A stretch of 64,000 nucleotides of DNA from EX4572-165 sp002254885 (GCA_029939595.1 JAOZSQ010000001.1:62001-126000); one strand, 5' to 3'. Positions 1-7,171 are shown, numbered from the stretch's first letter. Made by a program: numbers and translations. The notes: a model not told the origin generated them from the letters alone.

Positions 1-139
1 TTGCTTTTACCACATTAGCCTGTTCCAATAAAGCTTTGGGTTTGATGTGACTCTCTTCACAGTCGTTTGCAAGACTTTCTATTGGATATGCTTCACTACA
101 TTGTTCACAAATATATGTTGTTTTCGTTTGTGTTTTCAT
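1..139 (-). CDS. zinc-finger-like small protein (partial, 3' end outside window)
   Basis: Open reading frame of 46 codons running off the left edge. It starts with ATG at 139 and shows C-E-Q-C near residue 12 followed by a Cys and a His about 15-20 residues later, compatible with a single zinc finger. No family recognised. Confidence 0.55.
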   Translation of the reverse strand, partial: MKTQTKTTYICEQCSEAYPIESLANDCEESHIKPKALLEQANVVKA

Positions 140-152
140 TATGATCTCGTTT

Positions 153-178
153 GTTTTAAAACAAAATCGTTTTAAAAC
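153..178. promoter_or_regulatory. pair of GTTTTAAAAC palindromes
   Basis: Two exact copies of the 10-bp palindrome GTTTTAAAAC at 153-162 and 169-178 lie between two minus-strand genes, just upstream of the gene that starts at 139. Repeated palindromes in such a position suggest an operator or a protein-binding site; the protein is unknown. Confidence 0.35.
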
Positions 179-187
179 AGATTTGTT

Positions 188-406
188 TTATTCTGTTTCT
201 TCTATTTCCAAAGTAACTCTATCACAAGAACCTTTAAAAACATCCCAATTGTTATACCATTTTTTGTTTTTTATAAACTTAACAAAAGAATCGGCGCAAC
301 CTTGATTCTTAAATATAAATGTAATAGCCCTATCATGTAAAACTATTTCTCGTATCTTAAAAGATTTCTCTTTAAATCTTGTAAGTAATATTGGTATTTG
401 TTTCAT
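188..406 (-). CDS. hypothetical protein, 72 aa
   Basis: Complete small reading frame, Lys/Ile-rich with an acidic C-terminus. No domain recognised. It is co-directional with its neighbours. Confidence 0.6.
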   Translation of the reverse strand: MKQIPILLTRFKEKSFKIREIVLHDRAITFIFKNQGCADSFVKFIKNKKWYNNWDVFKGSCDRVTLEIEETE

Positions 407-499
407 TTTATCCTTGGTGGTTCATGGAGGTTCTGCCCCTCTCGTCTTAATCTACCGCATTTTATTTAAAGACACTGGATGTACCGGCCAGCTATCGGA

Positions 500-622
500 T
501 CAATCCCCATAATTCAATAAATCATCAATATCAAGTTCGGTATCACAATCAGGACAATAATAATCGTTATCTTCAACTTCGCTTGTTTCGCCTTCCCATC
601 CACATTCTGGACACGTTATCAT
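500..622 (-). CDS. zinc-ribbon microprotein, 40 aa
   Basis: A 40-codon frame beginning M-I-T-C-P-E-C-G-W and containing a second knuckle C-P-D-C-D about 20 residues later: two C-x2-C pairs separated by an acidic stretch, the layout of a one-ribbon zinc-binding microprotein. AAGGAAG sits just upstream of the ATG. Role unknown; such ribbons often bind nucleic acid or RNA polymerase. Confidence 0.6.
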   Translation of the reverse strand: MITCPECGWEGETSEVEDNDYYCPDCDTELDIDDLLNYGD

Positions 623-639
623 AAGACTTCCTTTAATTT

Positions 640-717
640 TGGGGTGAGAGACCGATTACGATCCGGTAATCTTCTGAGTCACAATCAGGTGCTTTATCCA
701 TTTAAGCTACTCCCACC
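640..717 (-). tRNA. tRNA-His (GTG)
   Basis: Acceptor GTGGGAG pairs with CTCTCAC. The histidine-specific extra G at -1 faces discriminator C73 and CCA is encoded. Anticodon loop TTGTGAC gives GTG. The T loop (ATCGTAA) departs from the usual TTCRANY pattern, as in several other tRNAs of this window. Confidence 0.85.
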
Positions 718-726
718 ATGTAATTT

Positions 727-793
727 GGCCTCTCTGAGACGAGTTGAACGCCCCACACGATGCATCGTGCTCTCTCAAAAGAGCAGGGAGGAT
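727..793 (-). pseudogene. tRNA-like remnant
   Basis: It ends in CCA with a T arm (loop TTCAACT) and an acceptor strand with a 6/7 partner, but there are only about 67 nt and the central region is a self-complementary CACGATGCATCGTG hairpin with no proper 7-nt anticodon loop. It probably is a decayed or truncated tRNA between two intact ones. Confidence 0.4.
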
Positions 794-800
794 GTGTTTT

Positions 801-919
801 TGGCTCCCCTGAGACGGCTTGAACGTCTGACACCCTGATTAAATCTTGCAGGTAAACCTGCCTGACACCTATCTGTAATAAGTCTCAGTCAGGTGCTCTA
901 CCAACTGAGCTACAGGGGA
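801..919 (-). tRNA. tRNA-Asn (GTT) interrupted by a 43-nt insert
   Basis: 119 nt. Acceptor TCCCCTG/CAGGGGA, discriminator G, CCA encoded, D stem GCTC/GAGC, T arm AGACG-TTCAAGC-CGTCT and 5-nt variable loop GTGTC are all canonical. Anticodon stem strands CCTGA and TCAGG are separated by 50 nt instead of 7. Removing 43 nt (843-885) leaves CTGTTAA, i.e. GTT; body and G73 resemble bacterial tRNA-Asn. Other boundaries could give GAT, TTT or GAG. The insert holds a CAGG-TTTA-CCTG hairpin and is far too small for a group I intron. Confidence 0.7.
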
Positions 920-924
920 GTATT

Positions 925-1455
925 TTATGCTATTTTTTTAAGTCGTTTCCAAACTGCTGTTTCGGTAACACCAAATATATTACCAATTTGTCCTAAAGTC
1001 ATTGTTTTTCTTAATTCTAATAAATTGATACTATCCCAATTAACCTTTCCTCTTTTTCTTGCTGCACAAGCTTTAGAACAAGTTTTTGCTAATATATTTT
1101 TTTTATTTGTTTTGCATATGGGACACAATTCAATTCTTTCTTCTTTTTGATAAGTTACATATTTTTCATCAAATCGTTGAATATCATCCGGTACATCTAC
1201 AAATCCGGCACCAACTTCTTTATGACAATTGGAACAAATAAGAACTCCTTTTCTAAGCTCATCAACAATTTTTTTCCATGAAATAGTTTTTCTACTTATT
1301 GTAAATTCTTTTTGGGTTGGGTCTAAATGGTGAAATTCTAATGCGTGATTGCATTTATTATAACCACAAATCCCACATTTACCACCAAAAGAATCAACTA
1401 TTCTTTGTTTGGTTTGATCTCTCCATCTTATTACTCTTTCGCTTCCTTTACTCAT
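925..1455 (-). CDS. HNH endonuclease with C-terminal helix-turn-helix
   Basis: 176 aa. The N-terminal half carries a zinc-bound HNH core: C-G-I-C-G-Y, then E-F-H-H-L-D-P, then C-S-N-C-H. A second Cys cluster (C-P-I-C ... C-S-K-A-C) follows near residues 115-135 and the C-terminus (T-L-G-Q-I-G-N-I-F-G-V-T) reads as a helix-turn-helix. This is typical of free-standing phage homing endonucleases. It sits between two tRNA-Asn genes, one of which carries an insert, with a TATAAATA box 39 nt upstream. Confidence 0.85.
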   Translation of the reverse strand: MSKGSERVIRWRDQTKQRIVDSFGGKCGICGYNKCNHALEFHHLDPTQKEFTISRKTISWKKIVDELRKGVLICSNCHKEVGAGFVDVPDDIQRFDEKYVTYQKEERIELCPICKTNKKNILAKTCSKACAARKRGKVNWDSINLLELRKTMTLGQIGNIFGVTETAVWKRLKKIA

Positions 1456-1493
1456 TTTACCTCTATATTAAAATTAACATTTTATGTTAACCT

Positions 1494-1501
1494 TATTTAT
1501 A
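1494..1501 (-). promoter_or_regulatory. T4-type late promoter octamer TATAAATA
   Basis: Exact TATAAATA on the minus strand, 39 nt upstream of the HNH gene starting at 1455. Homing nuclease genes of T4-like phages are often late-transcribed. Confidence 0.5.
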
Positions 1502-1510
1502 AAGGTAAAG

Positions 1511-1584
1511 CTCCGCTACCAAGACTTGAACTCGGACCTAATGTTTAACAGACATTTATGCTTACCAAATTACACCATAGCGGA
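1511..1584 (-). tRNA. tRNA-Asn (GTT)
   Basis: Acceptor TCCGCTA/TAGCGGA, discriminator G, anticodon arm AATGT-CTGTTAA-ACATT, T loop TTCAAGT. CCA is not encoded. This is the second tRNA-Asn, uninterrupted, 600 bp from the interrupted one. Confidence 0.85.
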
Positions 1585-1603
1585 ATGTAATTTTCAAAGA
1601 ACA

Positions 1604-1680
1604 TGGAGAAGGTAGGCATCTTCAATCCTACGATTCCAACCGCTTCCAACCACAACCTCTTTTATGTTGTGACTTCTCCA
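1604..1680 (-). ncRNA. tRNA-sized structured element, unassigned
   Basis: 77 nt bounded by a perfect 8-bp helix (TGGAGAAG/CTTCTCCA) enclosing hairpins CACAAC/GTTGTG and GTAGG/CCTAC. The last loop contains TTGAAGA, which looks like a Phe (GAA) anticodon loop in the wrong place for a normal tRNA. It could be a degenerate or rearranged tRNA; not resolved. Confidence 0.3.
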
Positions 1681-1690
1681 TTGTTGTTAA

Positions 1691-1905
1691 AGGGGCAAAA
1701 TCTTTCTATTACTCACAAGCTTGATTATTGTAAATAGTTTTCCCTAAACCTCTGGAAAGGTAAATCGGGCGGTTATATTTCATTTTATCTTTTAAAGGAT
1801 CTTCAGGCTTACTCTAAATAGTTTTCCAGGTTATTCAGAAAGCTTTTCCCTAACGGGGTTTCTCTTTTAAAAAATTTAAATCAACATAAATCTTTGATTT
1901 TGCCC
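1691..1905 (-). ncRNA. structured non-coding repeat unit 1
   Basis: About 215 nt closed by an 11-bp inverted repeat, GGGGCAAAATC on one side and GATTTTGCCCC on the other. No reading frame fits. It shares ordered blocks with the next unit (GGAAAA, ATTACAATAA, TCAAGCTTGTG, CTTTCCA) and both units are flanked by CCAAATTCTATT. Conservation of blocks with divergence between them suggests an RNA structure. Confidence 0.45.
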
Positions 1906-1925
1906 CAAATTCTATTATTGTTAAA

Positions 1926-2124
1926 GGGATAAAACCCATCCACCACGCACAAGCTTGAGTTATTGTAATGGTTTTTTCCTGAAACTCTTTGGAGAGCTTA
2001 ACTCCAGGCTGTTATACCGCATCTTAGCTTTTCCAATGGTTTCCACACCAATAAAAAACTTCCTCCTAATAGGAGTTTTTCCTTGATCAAGGCTTGCATA
2101 GCATAACTCTTTAGGTTCTATCCC
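1926..2124 (-). ncRNA. structured non-coding repeat unit 2
   Basis: About 199 nt, homologous to the preceding unit and also closed by a terminal helix (GGGATAAAACC with GGTTCTATCCC, one mismatch). Its outer strand overlaps the last codons of the 83-aa gene upstream. Function unknown; not a recognised tmRNA, group I intron or RNase P RNA. Confidence 0.45.
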
Positions 2125-2362
2125 AAATTCTATTTACAGGAGAATGCCATAAGTATTGTTTATGGTTTTCTAATGAGATTTCAAATCCTTCATCATTCTC
2201 AAAATAAAATTCTCCGTTATATTTTCTAACATAAACAGTATCCATATTTCCAGTATCAAGGGAATATACAAATAATTTTTCTCCTTCCTTTAGAAGAGTT
2301 AGGTCAAGTTCGTTTGAAAAAATAAACGTATCTGTTATTACTGCCAATGTTCCCCCGATCAT
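2111..2362 (-). CDS. hypothetical protein, 83 aa
   Basis: Follows the upstream HNH gene by a few bases, probably in the same transcript. Acidic, beta-rich composition with no recognised domain. Its 3' end overlaps the outer helix of non-coding repeat unit 2. Confidence 0.55.
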   Translation of the reverse strand: MIGGTLAVITDTFIFSNELDLTLLKEGEKLFVYSLDTGNMDTVYVRKYNGEFYFENDEGFEISLENHKQYLWHSPVNRIWDRT

Positions 2363-2364
2363 TG

Positions 2365-2940
2365 TTATGCTGCCATTGAAACAGGAAATGTTAATTTCCT
2401 ATTTACTAGTACAGCATATTTTCTTGTTAGTGTTATATGACAAATGGGGCATAAAATAATAAGATTTTCAATTTCATTGTTATCTCGGTTGCTATCTATA
2501 TGATGAACATCCAAAACACCTTTTATCTTATCCCAACCACATTCTTCGCATTCGTGCTTGTAATGATCAAATGCGTTTCTTCTATAAGAAGTTTTTCCAA
2601 TATTACCAAAATGATCCGGCCAGATTTCTCGTATGTTATTTTCTATCCTTTGACCTAGATCCTTATGTTTCCTACAACAAAAAAATATTCCATTTCTACT
2701 TTTTTCAATCCTGCCTACCGTTTTCTCTATTGTTTTATTACAATATGCACAAACAACTTTTTTTCTGTTTTTTGTACATTCAGAGGAACAATAAACAATA
2801 CCTGATTTATTTCTCTTAATATTTCTGATGTCATTCCAAAATTCTTTTCCACATACAGAACATTCAATTTTTACTACTTTTCTTTTTTTGCCTTCATTTG
2901 GATATAAGACAATACTTTTTTCATCTAAAATTTTTATCAT
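2365..2940 (-). CDS. HNH endonuclease with N-terminal zinc knuckles
   Basis: 191 aa from the ATG at 2940, chosen because GGGAGG lies 4 nt upstream (a longer frame would need a TTG). C-x2-C knuckles around residues 25-80 precede an HNH core: C-E-E-C-G-W, D-V-H-H-I-D, N-L-I-I-L-C-P-I-C-H. Probable homing endonuclease next to four tRNA genes. TATAAATA lies 29 nt upstream. Confidence 0.85.
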   Translation of the reverse strand: MIKILDEKSIVLYPNEGKKRKVVKIECSVCGKEFWNDIRNIKRNKSGIVYCSSECTKNRKKVVCAYCNKTIEKTVGRIEKSRNGIFFCCRKHKDLGQRIENNIREIWPDHFGNIGKTSYRRNAFDHYKHECEECGWDKIKGVLDVHHIDSNRDNNEIENLIILCPICHITLTRKYAVLVNRKLTFPVSMAA

Positions 2941-2968
2941 GGAGCCTCCCAAGTTCGGGTTACTCCAT

Positions 2969-2976
2969 TATTTATA
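2969..2976 (-). promoter_or_regulatory. T4-type late promoter octamer TATAAATA
   Basis: Exact octamer 29 nt upstream of the HNH gene that starts at 2940, between that gene and the tRNA-Ala. Confidence 0.45.
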
Positions 2977-2995
2977 TAAAAATTTCAGATGCTTT

Positions 2996-3070
2996 TGGTG
3001 GAGGATGGGAGATTCAAACTCCCGATTGAGGTTTGCAGGACCCCTGTATTTTCAACTATACTAATCCCCC
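2996..3070 (-). tRNA. tRNA-Ala (TGC)
   Basis: Acceptor GGGGGAT pairs with ATCCTCC, giving the G3:U70 alanine identity pair; discriminator A and CCA encoded. Anticodon stem GGGGT/ACCTC with loop CCTGCAA (C at 33 is unusual). T loop TTTGAAT. Confidence 0.85.
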
Positions 3071-3078
3071 ATATTATT

Positions 3079-3152
3079 TGGCGACCCACAACGGATTTGA
3101 ACCGATATCTTCCACCTTGACAGGGTGGTGCTTTGCATTAAGCTAGTGAGCC
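3079..3152 (-). tRNA. tRNA-Asp (GTC)
   Basis: Acceptor GGCTCAC/GTGGGTC, discriminator G, CCA encoded. Anticodon arm CCACC-CTGTCAA-GGTGG. The D loop is short. Confidence 0.85.
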
Positions 3153-3177
3153 ATTTATATTTCTACTACCTAAATTT

Positions 3178-3255
3178 TGGTCGGGCAGGAAAGATTCAAA
3201 CTTTCACCCACTCGCTTCCAAAGCGAGTGCTCTGTGCAGATTAAGCTACTGCCCG
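3178..3255 (-). tRNA. tRNA-Pro (TGG)
   Basis: Acceptor CGGGCAG/CTGCCCG, discriminator A, CCA encoded. Anticodon arm CTCGC-TTTGGAA-GCGAG, T arm GAAAG-TTTGAAT-CTTTC. Confidence 0.9.
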
Positions 3256-3267
3256 TTTACTTTCATA

Positions 3268-3373
3268 TCGGGTAGGAAGGATTTGAAAGACAACATACAA
3301 ATCTAAATTTATATGTTCTCCTTCAACCCCTGCGTCCCAAACGCAGTGCGCTGCCAGATTGCGCCACTACCCG
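3268..3373 (-). tRNA. tRNA-Pro (TGG) with a 32-nt insert in the T arm
   Basis: 106 nt. Acceptor CGGGTAG/CTACCCG, D arm GCGC/GCGC and anticodon arm CTGCG-TTTGGGA-CGCAG are canonical. The T-stem strands GAAGG and CCTTC are present, but 32 nt (3288-3319) lie between the 5' T-stem strand and the T loop TTCAAAT. The insert folds on itself (AACATA.AAAT with ATTT.TATGTT). CCA is not encoded. It is either an intron at an unusual site or an inactivated copy beside an intact tRNA-Pro of the same anticodon. Confidence 0.65.
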
Positions 3374-3446
3374 ATATATTTTCAATCCATCAAAAGAACA
3401 TTCCAAAAGCCAACCAGGAGCCTTAACAGTCCTTACGTTGATACCT

Positions 3447-3722
3447 TCAATCCTTATTTGCTTTTTTGGAAATCCGGTCAGCAAAGCTTCTGGAATGTTC
3501 TTTTGGTAAATCGCATTGTGATTTATTAATACCAAAATTCACTTTATTGTTTAATGCTTGAATTTGATCTTCATCCAATTCAAACCCCATATAAAAAATT
3601 TTTGTTTCTTCATCAATTTCATATGTTGTTACAAGTAAAGCATTTTCAATTTTGGCACCTTCCTTTTTCATTCTATTCAGAAAGGTGTTTATAGTTTTTT
3701 TAATAGTTTTTAATTTGCTCAT
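3447..3722 (-). CDS. hypothetical protein, 91 aa, possibly frameshifted
   Basis: Basic N-terminus, then an acidic middle. From about 3537 a second frame (TTG at 3535, running into the tRNA-Pro) reads more protein-like than the C-terminal 25 residues of this frame, so a +1 shift at TTTT near 3537 is possible. A promoter-like TTGACA-N18-TAAGAT lies upstream. Confidence 0.45.
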   Translation of the reverse strand: MSKLKTIKKTINTFLNRMKKEGAKIENALLVTTYEIDEETKIFYMGFELDEDQIQALNNKVNFGINKSQCDLPKEHSRSFADRISKKANKD

Positions 3723-3744
3723 TTGTTTAACCGTTTAAAATCCA

Positions 3745-3774
3745 ATCTTACCACTTGTTTTTTATTTATGTCAA
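3745..3774 (-). promoter_or_regulatory. sigma70-like promoter
   Basis: TTGACA (3769-3774), 18-nt spacer, TAAGAT (3745-3750) reading toward the 91-aa gene. Confidence 0.6.
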
Positions 3775-3989
3775 GCATTATTTTTTTCATGTTTTGTTAA
3801 TGGGCAAGAATCAAGGATAAAATCTTTCAAACCAACTCCACAAACTAGGGAAAAGCGTGTTTTTGGGGGTAGTTTATTCCATTCTTTACAATCGTCTCTT
3901 TGAATACATTTGTTACAGCTTTTTATTATGATAACTCTTTCTTTGTATTCTTTATCATCGTATGGTATTGGTATTGGTTCCATATTCAC
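3771..3989 (-). CDS. Cys-rich hypothetical protein, 72 aa
   Basis: Contains C-N-K-C, then C after six residues, then two further Cys (C-G-V-G and D-S-C-P), a spacing compatible with metal binding. ATGA overlap with the upstream gene indicates co-translation. Confidence 0.6.
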   Translation of the reverse strand: MNMEPIPIPYDDKEYKERVIIIKSCNKCIQRDDCKEWNKLPPKTRFSLVCGVGLKDFILDSCPLTKHEKNNA

Positions 3990-4180
3990 CCATTAATCCT
4001 ATTTTTGTTTGTTCCAATATCTATTGCTATTCCTTCCATTGGTTTATCAAACAAGATTGATAATACTTCACTAACTTGAAAAACAGTTGGGATTCTTCCC
4101 AATTCTCTATCATCAACCGTTACTTCGTTTTCATAAAATTCTTTAAATCGTCTAATTGCGAATTCATATAATGTGCTCAT
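3986..4180 (-). CDS. hypothetical protein, 64 aa
   Basis: Small mixed-charge protein in an overlapping pair with the Cys-rich protein downstream. No recognised motif. Confidence 0.6.
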   Translation of the reverse strand: MSTLYEFAIRRFKEFYENEVTVDDRELGRIPTVFQVSEVLSILFDKPMEGIAIDIGTNKNRING

Positions 4181-4226
4181 AATAGCCTCAAAATGCCCTT
4201 AGAATTGATTTGATTTTTGGGGTATA

Positions 4227-4565
4227 TTAGGATGTACCCTTGTTTGTGTTTTTAGATTCTCCCTTCACAAAACGTCTTTTTTCAAATGATTTATGTAATT
4301 CTTTAAACCCGACACCGGCGACTTTGAGATAATCACCATCTTGAGTTTTTATCACATCGCCAACCGCCATTGAAGTATGTCCGACACCCAATAAATCAAT
4401 TAGTTTTTCAGCTTCATTATTTGGGGACCAGAAATCTGCTTGCATTTGTTCAAATACATCTTCTGGATGGTCGGCAGTTACTTTTTTAACAAAGAAATGG
4501 GTATCGCCTATTTTTGGATTTGGGCAATTACCATTGTTTGAATAGTAAACTTCGTATGTTTCCAT
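4227..4565 (-). CDS. YodL-like small protein
   Basis: 112 aa. The segment H-T-S-M-A-V-G-D-V-I followed by V-A-G-V-G-F-K-E-L resembles the YodL-type domain seen in phage and plasmid accessory proteins, whose function is not established. It has its own TTGACA/TATAAT promoter. Confidence 0.55.
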   Translation of the reverse strand: METYEVYYSNNGNCPNPKIGDTHFFVKKVTADHPEDVFEQMQADFWSPNNEAEKLIDLLGVGHTSMAVGDVIKTQDGDYLKVAGVGFKELHKSFEKRRFVKGESKNTNKGTS

Positions 4566-4615
4566 TATTATCCTCTACCTCGTTTGTATTTGGTTAGAAG
4601 TGAATTTAATAATGA

Positions 4616-4646
4616 ATTATAGACATAAAGCGGGGAGGTTTGTCAA
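4616..4646 (-). promoter_or_regulatory. sigma70-like promoter
   Basis: TTGACA (4641-4646), 19-nt spacer, perfect TATAAT (4616-4621), about 50 nt before the gene starting at 4565. Confidence 0.65.
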
Positions 4647-4704
4647 GGAAAAATTTAAAAAAGGTGGGATGCAGATTAACCGGTGTTAATCTGCGGTTGA
4701 GAAA

Positions 4705-5997
4705 TTACTTTCTGGTATTCAATGACACGCCCAAATCTTTTGCTGCTTTAATTCCTAGCAAATTAAGGTAATCAAGGGCATTACTGCCTCCACCTTTGCT
4801 ATTACCCATAACAACGGTAGGAACCAATTGAGATTTTGACATATATTGATATTTGGCTATTTCAATTGATTGAAATGTTTTCAATTTGGTTTCAAAAACA
4901 AATTTCGGGTCAAGAGCGTTTTCTTTTGCCTGTTTTCTGGCAAGTGCCATGACACGTAAACCTTCAGCTTCTTTTTTCTGACGTACCAATTCTTGTCCTT
5001 GTTCCAGGGCTTTTTGACGTGCTATTTCAACACGTTGTTTTGCTTGGATCTCGGCTACTGCTTTTTCTCTATCGGCATCAATGGTTGCTTTAAGTTTTTC
5101 TTTCATGGAACGAGCTTTTTGTTCAGCAATTGCTTTATCACCTAATGCTCTAGCGGTTAAAGCTTCTTGTTCGGCTTTCTTTAGATTTTGTCGTGCGAGA
5201 GCTTCATCTGCTGCTGCTTGTTTTTGTGCTGCCAATCTTTGATCAACTCTATCTTCATAATCAACATCTTCAATTGATGCGGAAACAACTGTGATATTAT
5301 ATGCTGAAAGGGGATTGGAGTTTCTTATAAAGTTGCCTTTTTGGTCTCTTTTCTTACGAACAGAAACTCTTGATCGGCTTTTCAGTTCATCTCCAGCAGC
5401 CAAACCTTTCCGTGCTTTCATTGATTGTTTTAAAGGTTTAACTCTTTCAGTGAATTGTTCAATTACATAAGTACCATTATCCAATTGATCCCTAAAATCC
5501 ATAGTCATCTGACCTTGACCACCTGAATAATGGGCTTCAACAGTCATAACTCGTGCGGATGCTTTAGCAGTTCGCTCAACCACTCTTTCAAGTAGATTGG
5601 AAATCATTGCTTCTTGTGATCCGAATTCTGTTTGAATTTTTAAAAGAGATTTTTCATCGGTTGGTAGACGAAATCTTGCTACGCCTCTAGCCTCGCCTAA
5701 AGAGGTATCAAGAAAACGTACTTTAATTCTTGGAATTACTGAAGATGCTTGTGCATTACTTTTGCCAGTAAAATTTACAGCGATTACTTTACTATATTCG
5801 TGTGGTGTTCCGAAGAACTGGATATACGGTCCAGGCTCACCTTGAATTTTCAAATTACCTGTAACAGTTTGTAAAACAACACGTCTATCGGCTGGAACCG
5901 AGTCCACAATTTGAAATACAAACCATAATAGGGCTATAAGTCCTATAACACCAAAAGTGACTTTTACACCCAATTTAATTGCTTTCGTTTCATCCAT
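4705..5997 (-). CDS. SPFH/band 7 (prohibitin-like) membrane protein
   Basis: 430 aa. One N-terminal transmembrane helix (about residues 11-29) is followed by an SPFH-type beta-rich domain and, from about residue 250 to 365, an Ala/Lys/Glu-rich coiled coil with many E-K-A-x-A repeats, the stomatin/prohibitin/flotillin plan. These proteins form membrane rings or microdomains and can guard membrane proteases. Large phages sometimes carry one; whether it acts on the host membrane or on lysis control is not visible here. Confidence 0.8.
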   Translation of the reverse strand: MDETKAIKLGVKVTFGVIGLIALLWFVFQIVDSVPADRRVVLQTVTGNLKIQGEPGPYIQFFGTPHEYSKVIAVNFTGKSNAQASSVIPRIKVRFLDTSLGEARGVARFRLPTDEKSLLKIQTEFGSQEAMISNLLERVVERTAKASARVMTVEAHYSGGQGQMTMDFRDQLDNGTYVIEQFTERVKPLKQSMKARKGLAAGDELKSRSRVSVRKKRDQKGNFIRNSNPLSAYNITVVSASIEDVDYEDRVDQRLAAQKQAAADEALARQNLKKAEQEALTARALGDKAIAEQKARSMKEKLKATIDADREKAVAEIQAKQRVEIARQKALEQGQELVRQKKEAEGLRVMALARKQAKENALDPKFVFETKLKTFQSIEIAKYQYMSKSQLVPTVVMGNSKGGGSNALDYLNLLGIKAAKDLGVSLNTRK

Positions 5998-6121
5998 TTA
6001 TGTTACTCCTAAAGGATTTATTAAAAAAGGCAAATTTAGACTCCCCAAATTTGCCTTCAACTAGAATCAAGAAAATTTCTTGACATCCAAAATTTAATAG
6101 TGGAATTAATTTAGATTTATG

Positions 6122-6361
6122 TCAAGTTATTTCTAATAAATAAAAATTATCGTCACAGTGGTTTATATTATGCGCTAGAAGGGGGGTTGTTTCATTAACA
6201 TTTCCATCTATTTCAACAAGTATTCGTTCTTTGTCAGTTTGAATTTCCAAAGTGTTTTCATTAAATTCGGTCATAAATCTAATGGCACCTGGATTTAAAA
6301 AAATGAATGGTACATCTCTGTTACTATCTCCGCATGAAATTTGAATTCGTTTTACTATCAT
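6122..6361 (-). CDS. hypothetical protein, 79 aa
   Basis: Acidic small protein directly downstream of the bacteriohemerythrin gene (8-nt gap), probably co-transcribed. No domain recognised. Confidence 0.6.
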   Translation of the reverse strand: MIVKRIQISCGDSNRDVPFIFLNPGAIRFMTEFNENTLEIQTDKERILVEIDGNVNETTPLLAHNINHCDDNFYLLEIT

Positions 6362-6369
6362 TTAAACCT

Positions 6370-6774
6370 TTATCGTTTATCGTTTTTCAGTTTTTTATCT
6401 TCTTTTGCAATATGCGCCACAATCCAACCACATATAAAAACAAACAATTCTCTTATTTCCGCTTGTTTTAAATAATCTGGTGTATTTTTCTTTTTAATAA
6501 TTTTTTCAATATAATATTTATGGAGGTTGACATGTTTTTCATATTCTGGATAGTTAATAGATTTCATATAATCTTCTTCTGCTGTAAAATGATATTCAGC
6601 ATATTTCAATAAATCATCTATTAATTCTCCTAATATGTCATGATTTTGGAATTCACAATTTGCTATTTTGGTGGCTATTTTAAGTAATTCTTTATGTTGA
6701 CTATCAATTAGTTCAATTCCAGTTCCATATTTTTTTTCATCCCATTCTAATATTTTAACTAGTGTTCCTATCAT
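6370..6774 (-). CDS. bacteriohemerythrin-like protein
   Basis: 134 aa four-helix O2-binding di-iron protein. The ligand pattern is complete: H27 (I-D-S-Q-H-K-E-L), H62 and E66 (H-F-T-A-E), H81 and H85 (H-V-N-L-H), H121 and D126 (H-I-A-K-E-D). Such proteins bind or sense O2 or scavenge iron and NO. A phage copy suggests a host in low or fluctuating oxygen; that reading is inference. Confidence 0.9.
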   Translation of the reverse strand: MIGTLVKILEWDEKKYGTGIELIDSQHKELLKIATKIANCEFQNHDILGELIDDLLKYAEYHFTAEEDYMKSINYPEYEKHVNLHKYYIEKIIKKKNTPDYLKQAEIRELFVFICGWIVAHIAKEDKKLKNDKR

Positions 6775-6926
6775 CTATTGCCTTTTGGGTTCGGGTTATG
6801 AAGTATTTTTCCCCACCAACCACAAGTCAACCAATCAATTAACCGACCAAGTAAACCAACATCATATTTCCATTTCTCAAATCCGGTTTCGTCATCAATA
6901 TCCGATTCTAAATTTTCATATATCAT
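6771..6926 (-). CDS. Trp-rich small protein, 51 aa
   Basis: Start ATG at 6926, stop TGA overlapping the bacteriohemerythrin ATG (ATGA). Contains L-I-D-W-L-T-C-G-W-W-G. It fills an otherwise empty gap and overlaps its upstream neighbour by 4 nt, a strong sign that it is translated. Confidence 0.65.
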   Translation of the reverse strand: MIYENLESDIDDETGFEKWKYDVGLLGRLIDWLTCGWWGKILHNPNPKGNR

Positions 6927-7171
6927 TTTTCCTTTAATGATTCCAAATAGCTATCTAATTTAGTTAATACTTTAAACGAGTCTTTGATAATTTTTTTATA
7001 AGATGGTGGCAAATTTCCTTGCCCAAAAGTTAATGTTTCTAGTTTTGAAGTGGTATTCCAGCAGGTTTCTATTATTTCTTTTGAGAGGGATTTAAAATAA
7101 TCTATTTTTCTTTGAAGTTCGTCTTTTTGGTTGTTTGCTAAAGCTGTAGCATATAAAGTATTTATTTCCAT
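6923..7171 (-). CDS. hypothetical helical protein, 82 aa
   Basis: Lys/Leu-rich, probably alpha-helical. It overlaps the next gene by 4 nt and shares one base with the previous one. Function unknown. Confidence 0.65.
   Translation of the reverse strand: MEINTLYATALANNQKDELQRKIDYFKSLSKEIIETCWNTTSKLETLTFGQGNLPPSYKKIIKDSFKVLTKLDSYLESLKEK

Noticed and set aside
407..499. tRNA remnant upstream of the zinc-ribbon gene
   Set aside because: A CCA-like end and short stems occur by eye, but no T arm or acceptor pairing could be built.
3392..3510. 15-bp inverted repeat (CAAAAGAACATTCCA and its complement) as another permuted module
   Set aside because: The repeat is real but lacks the CTGAT, TTATC and CCTTG motifs and contains no tRNA parts.
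3323..3535. 70-aa frame overlapping tRNA-Pro
   Set aside because: Its last third is tRNA sequence and its start is a TTG inside another gene; kept only as a possible frameshift continuation.
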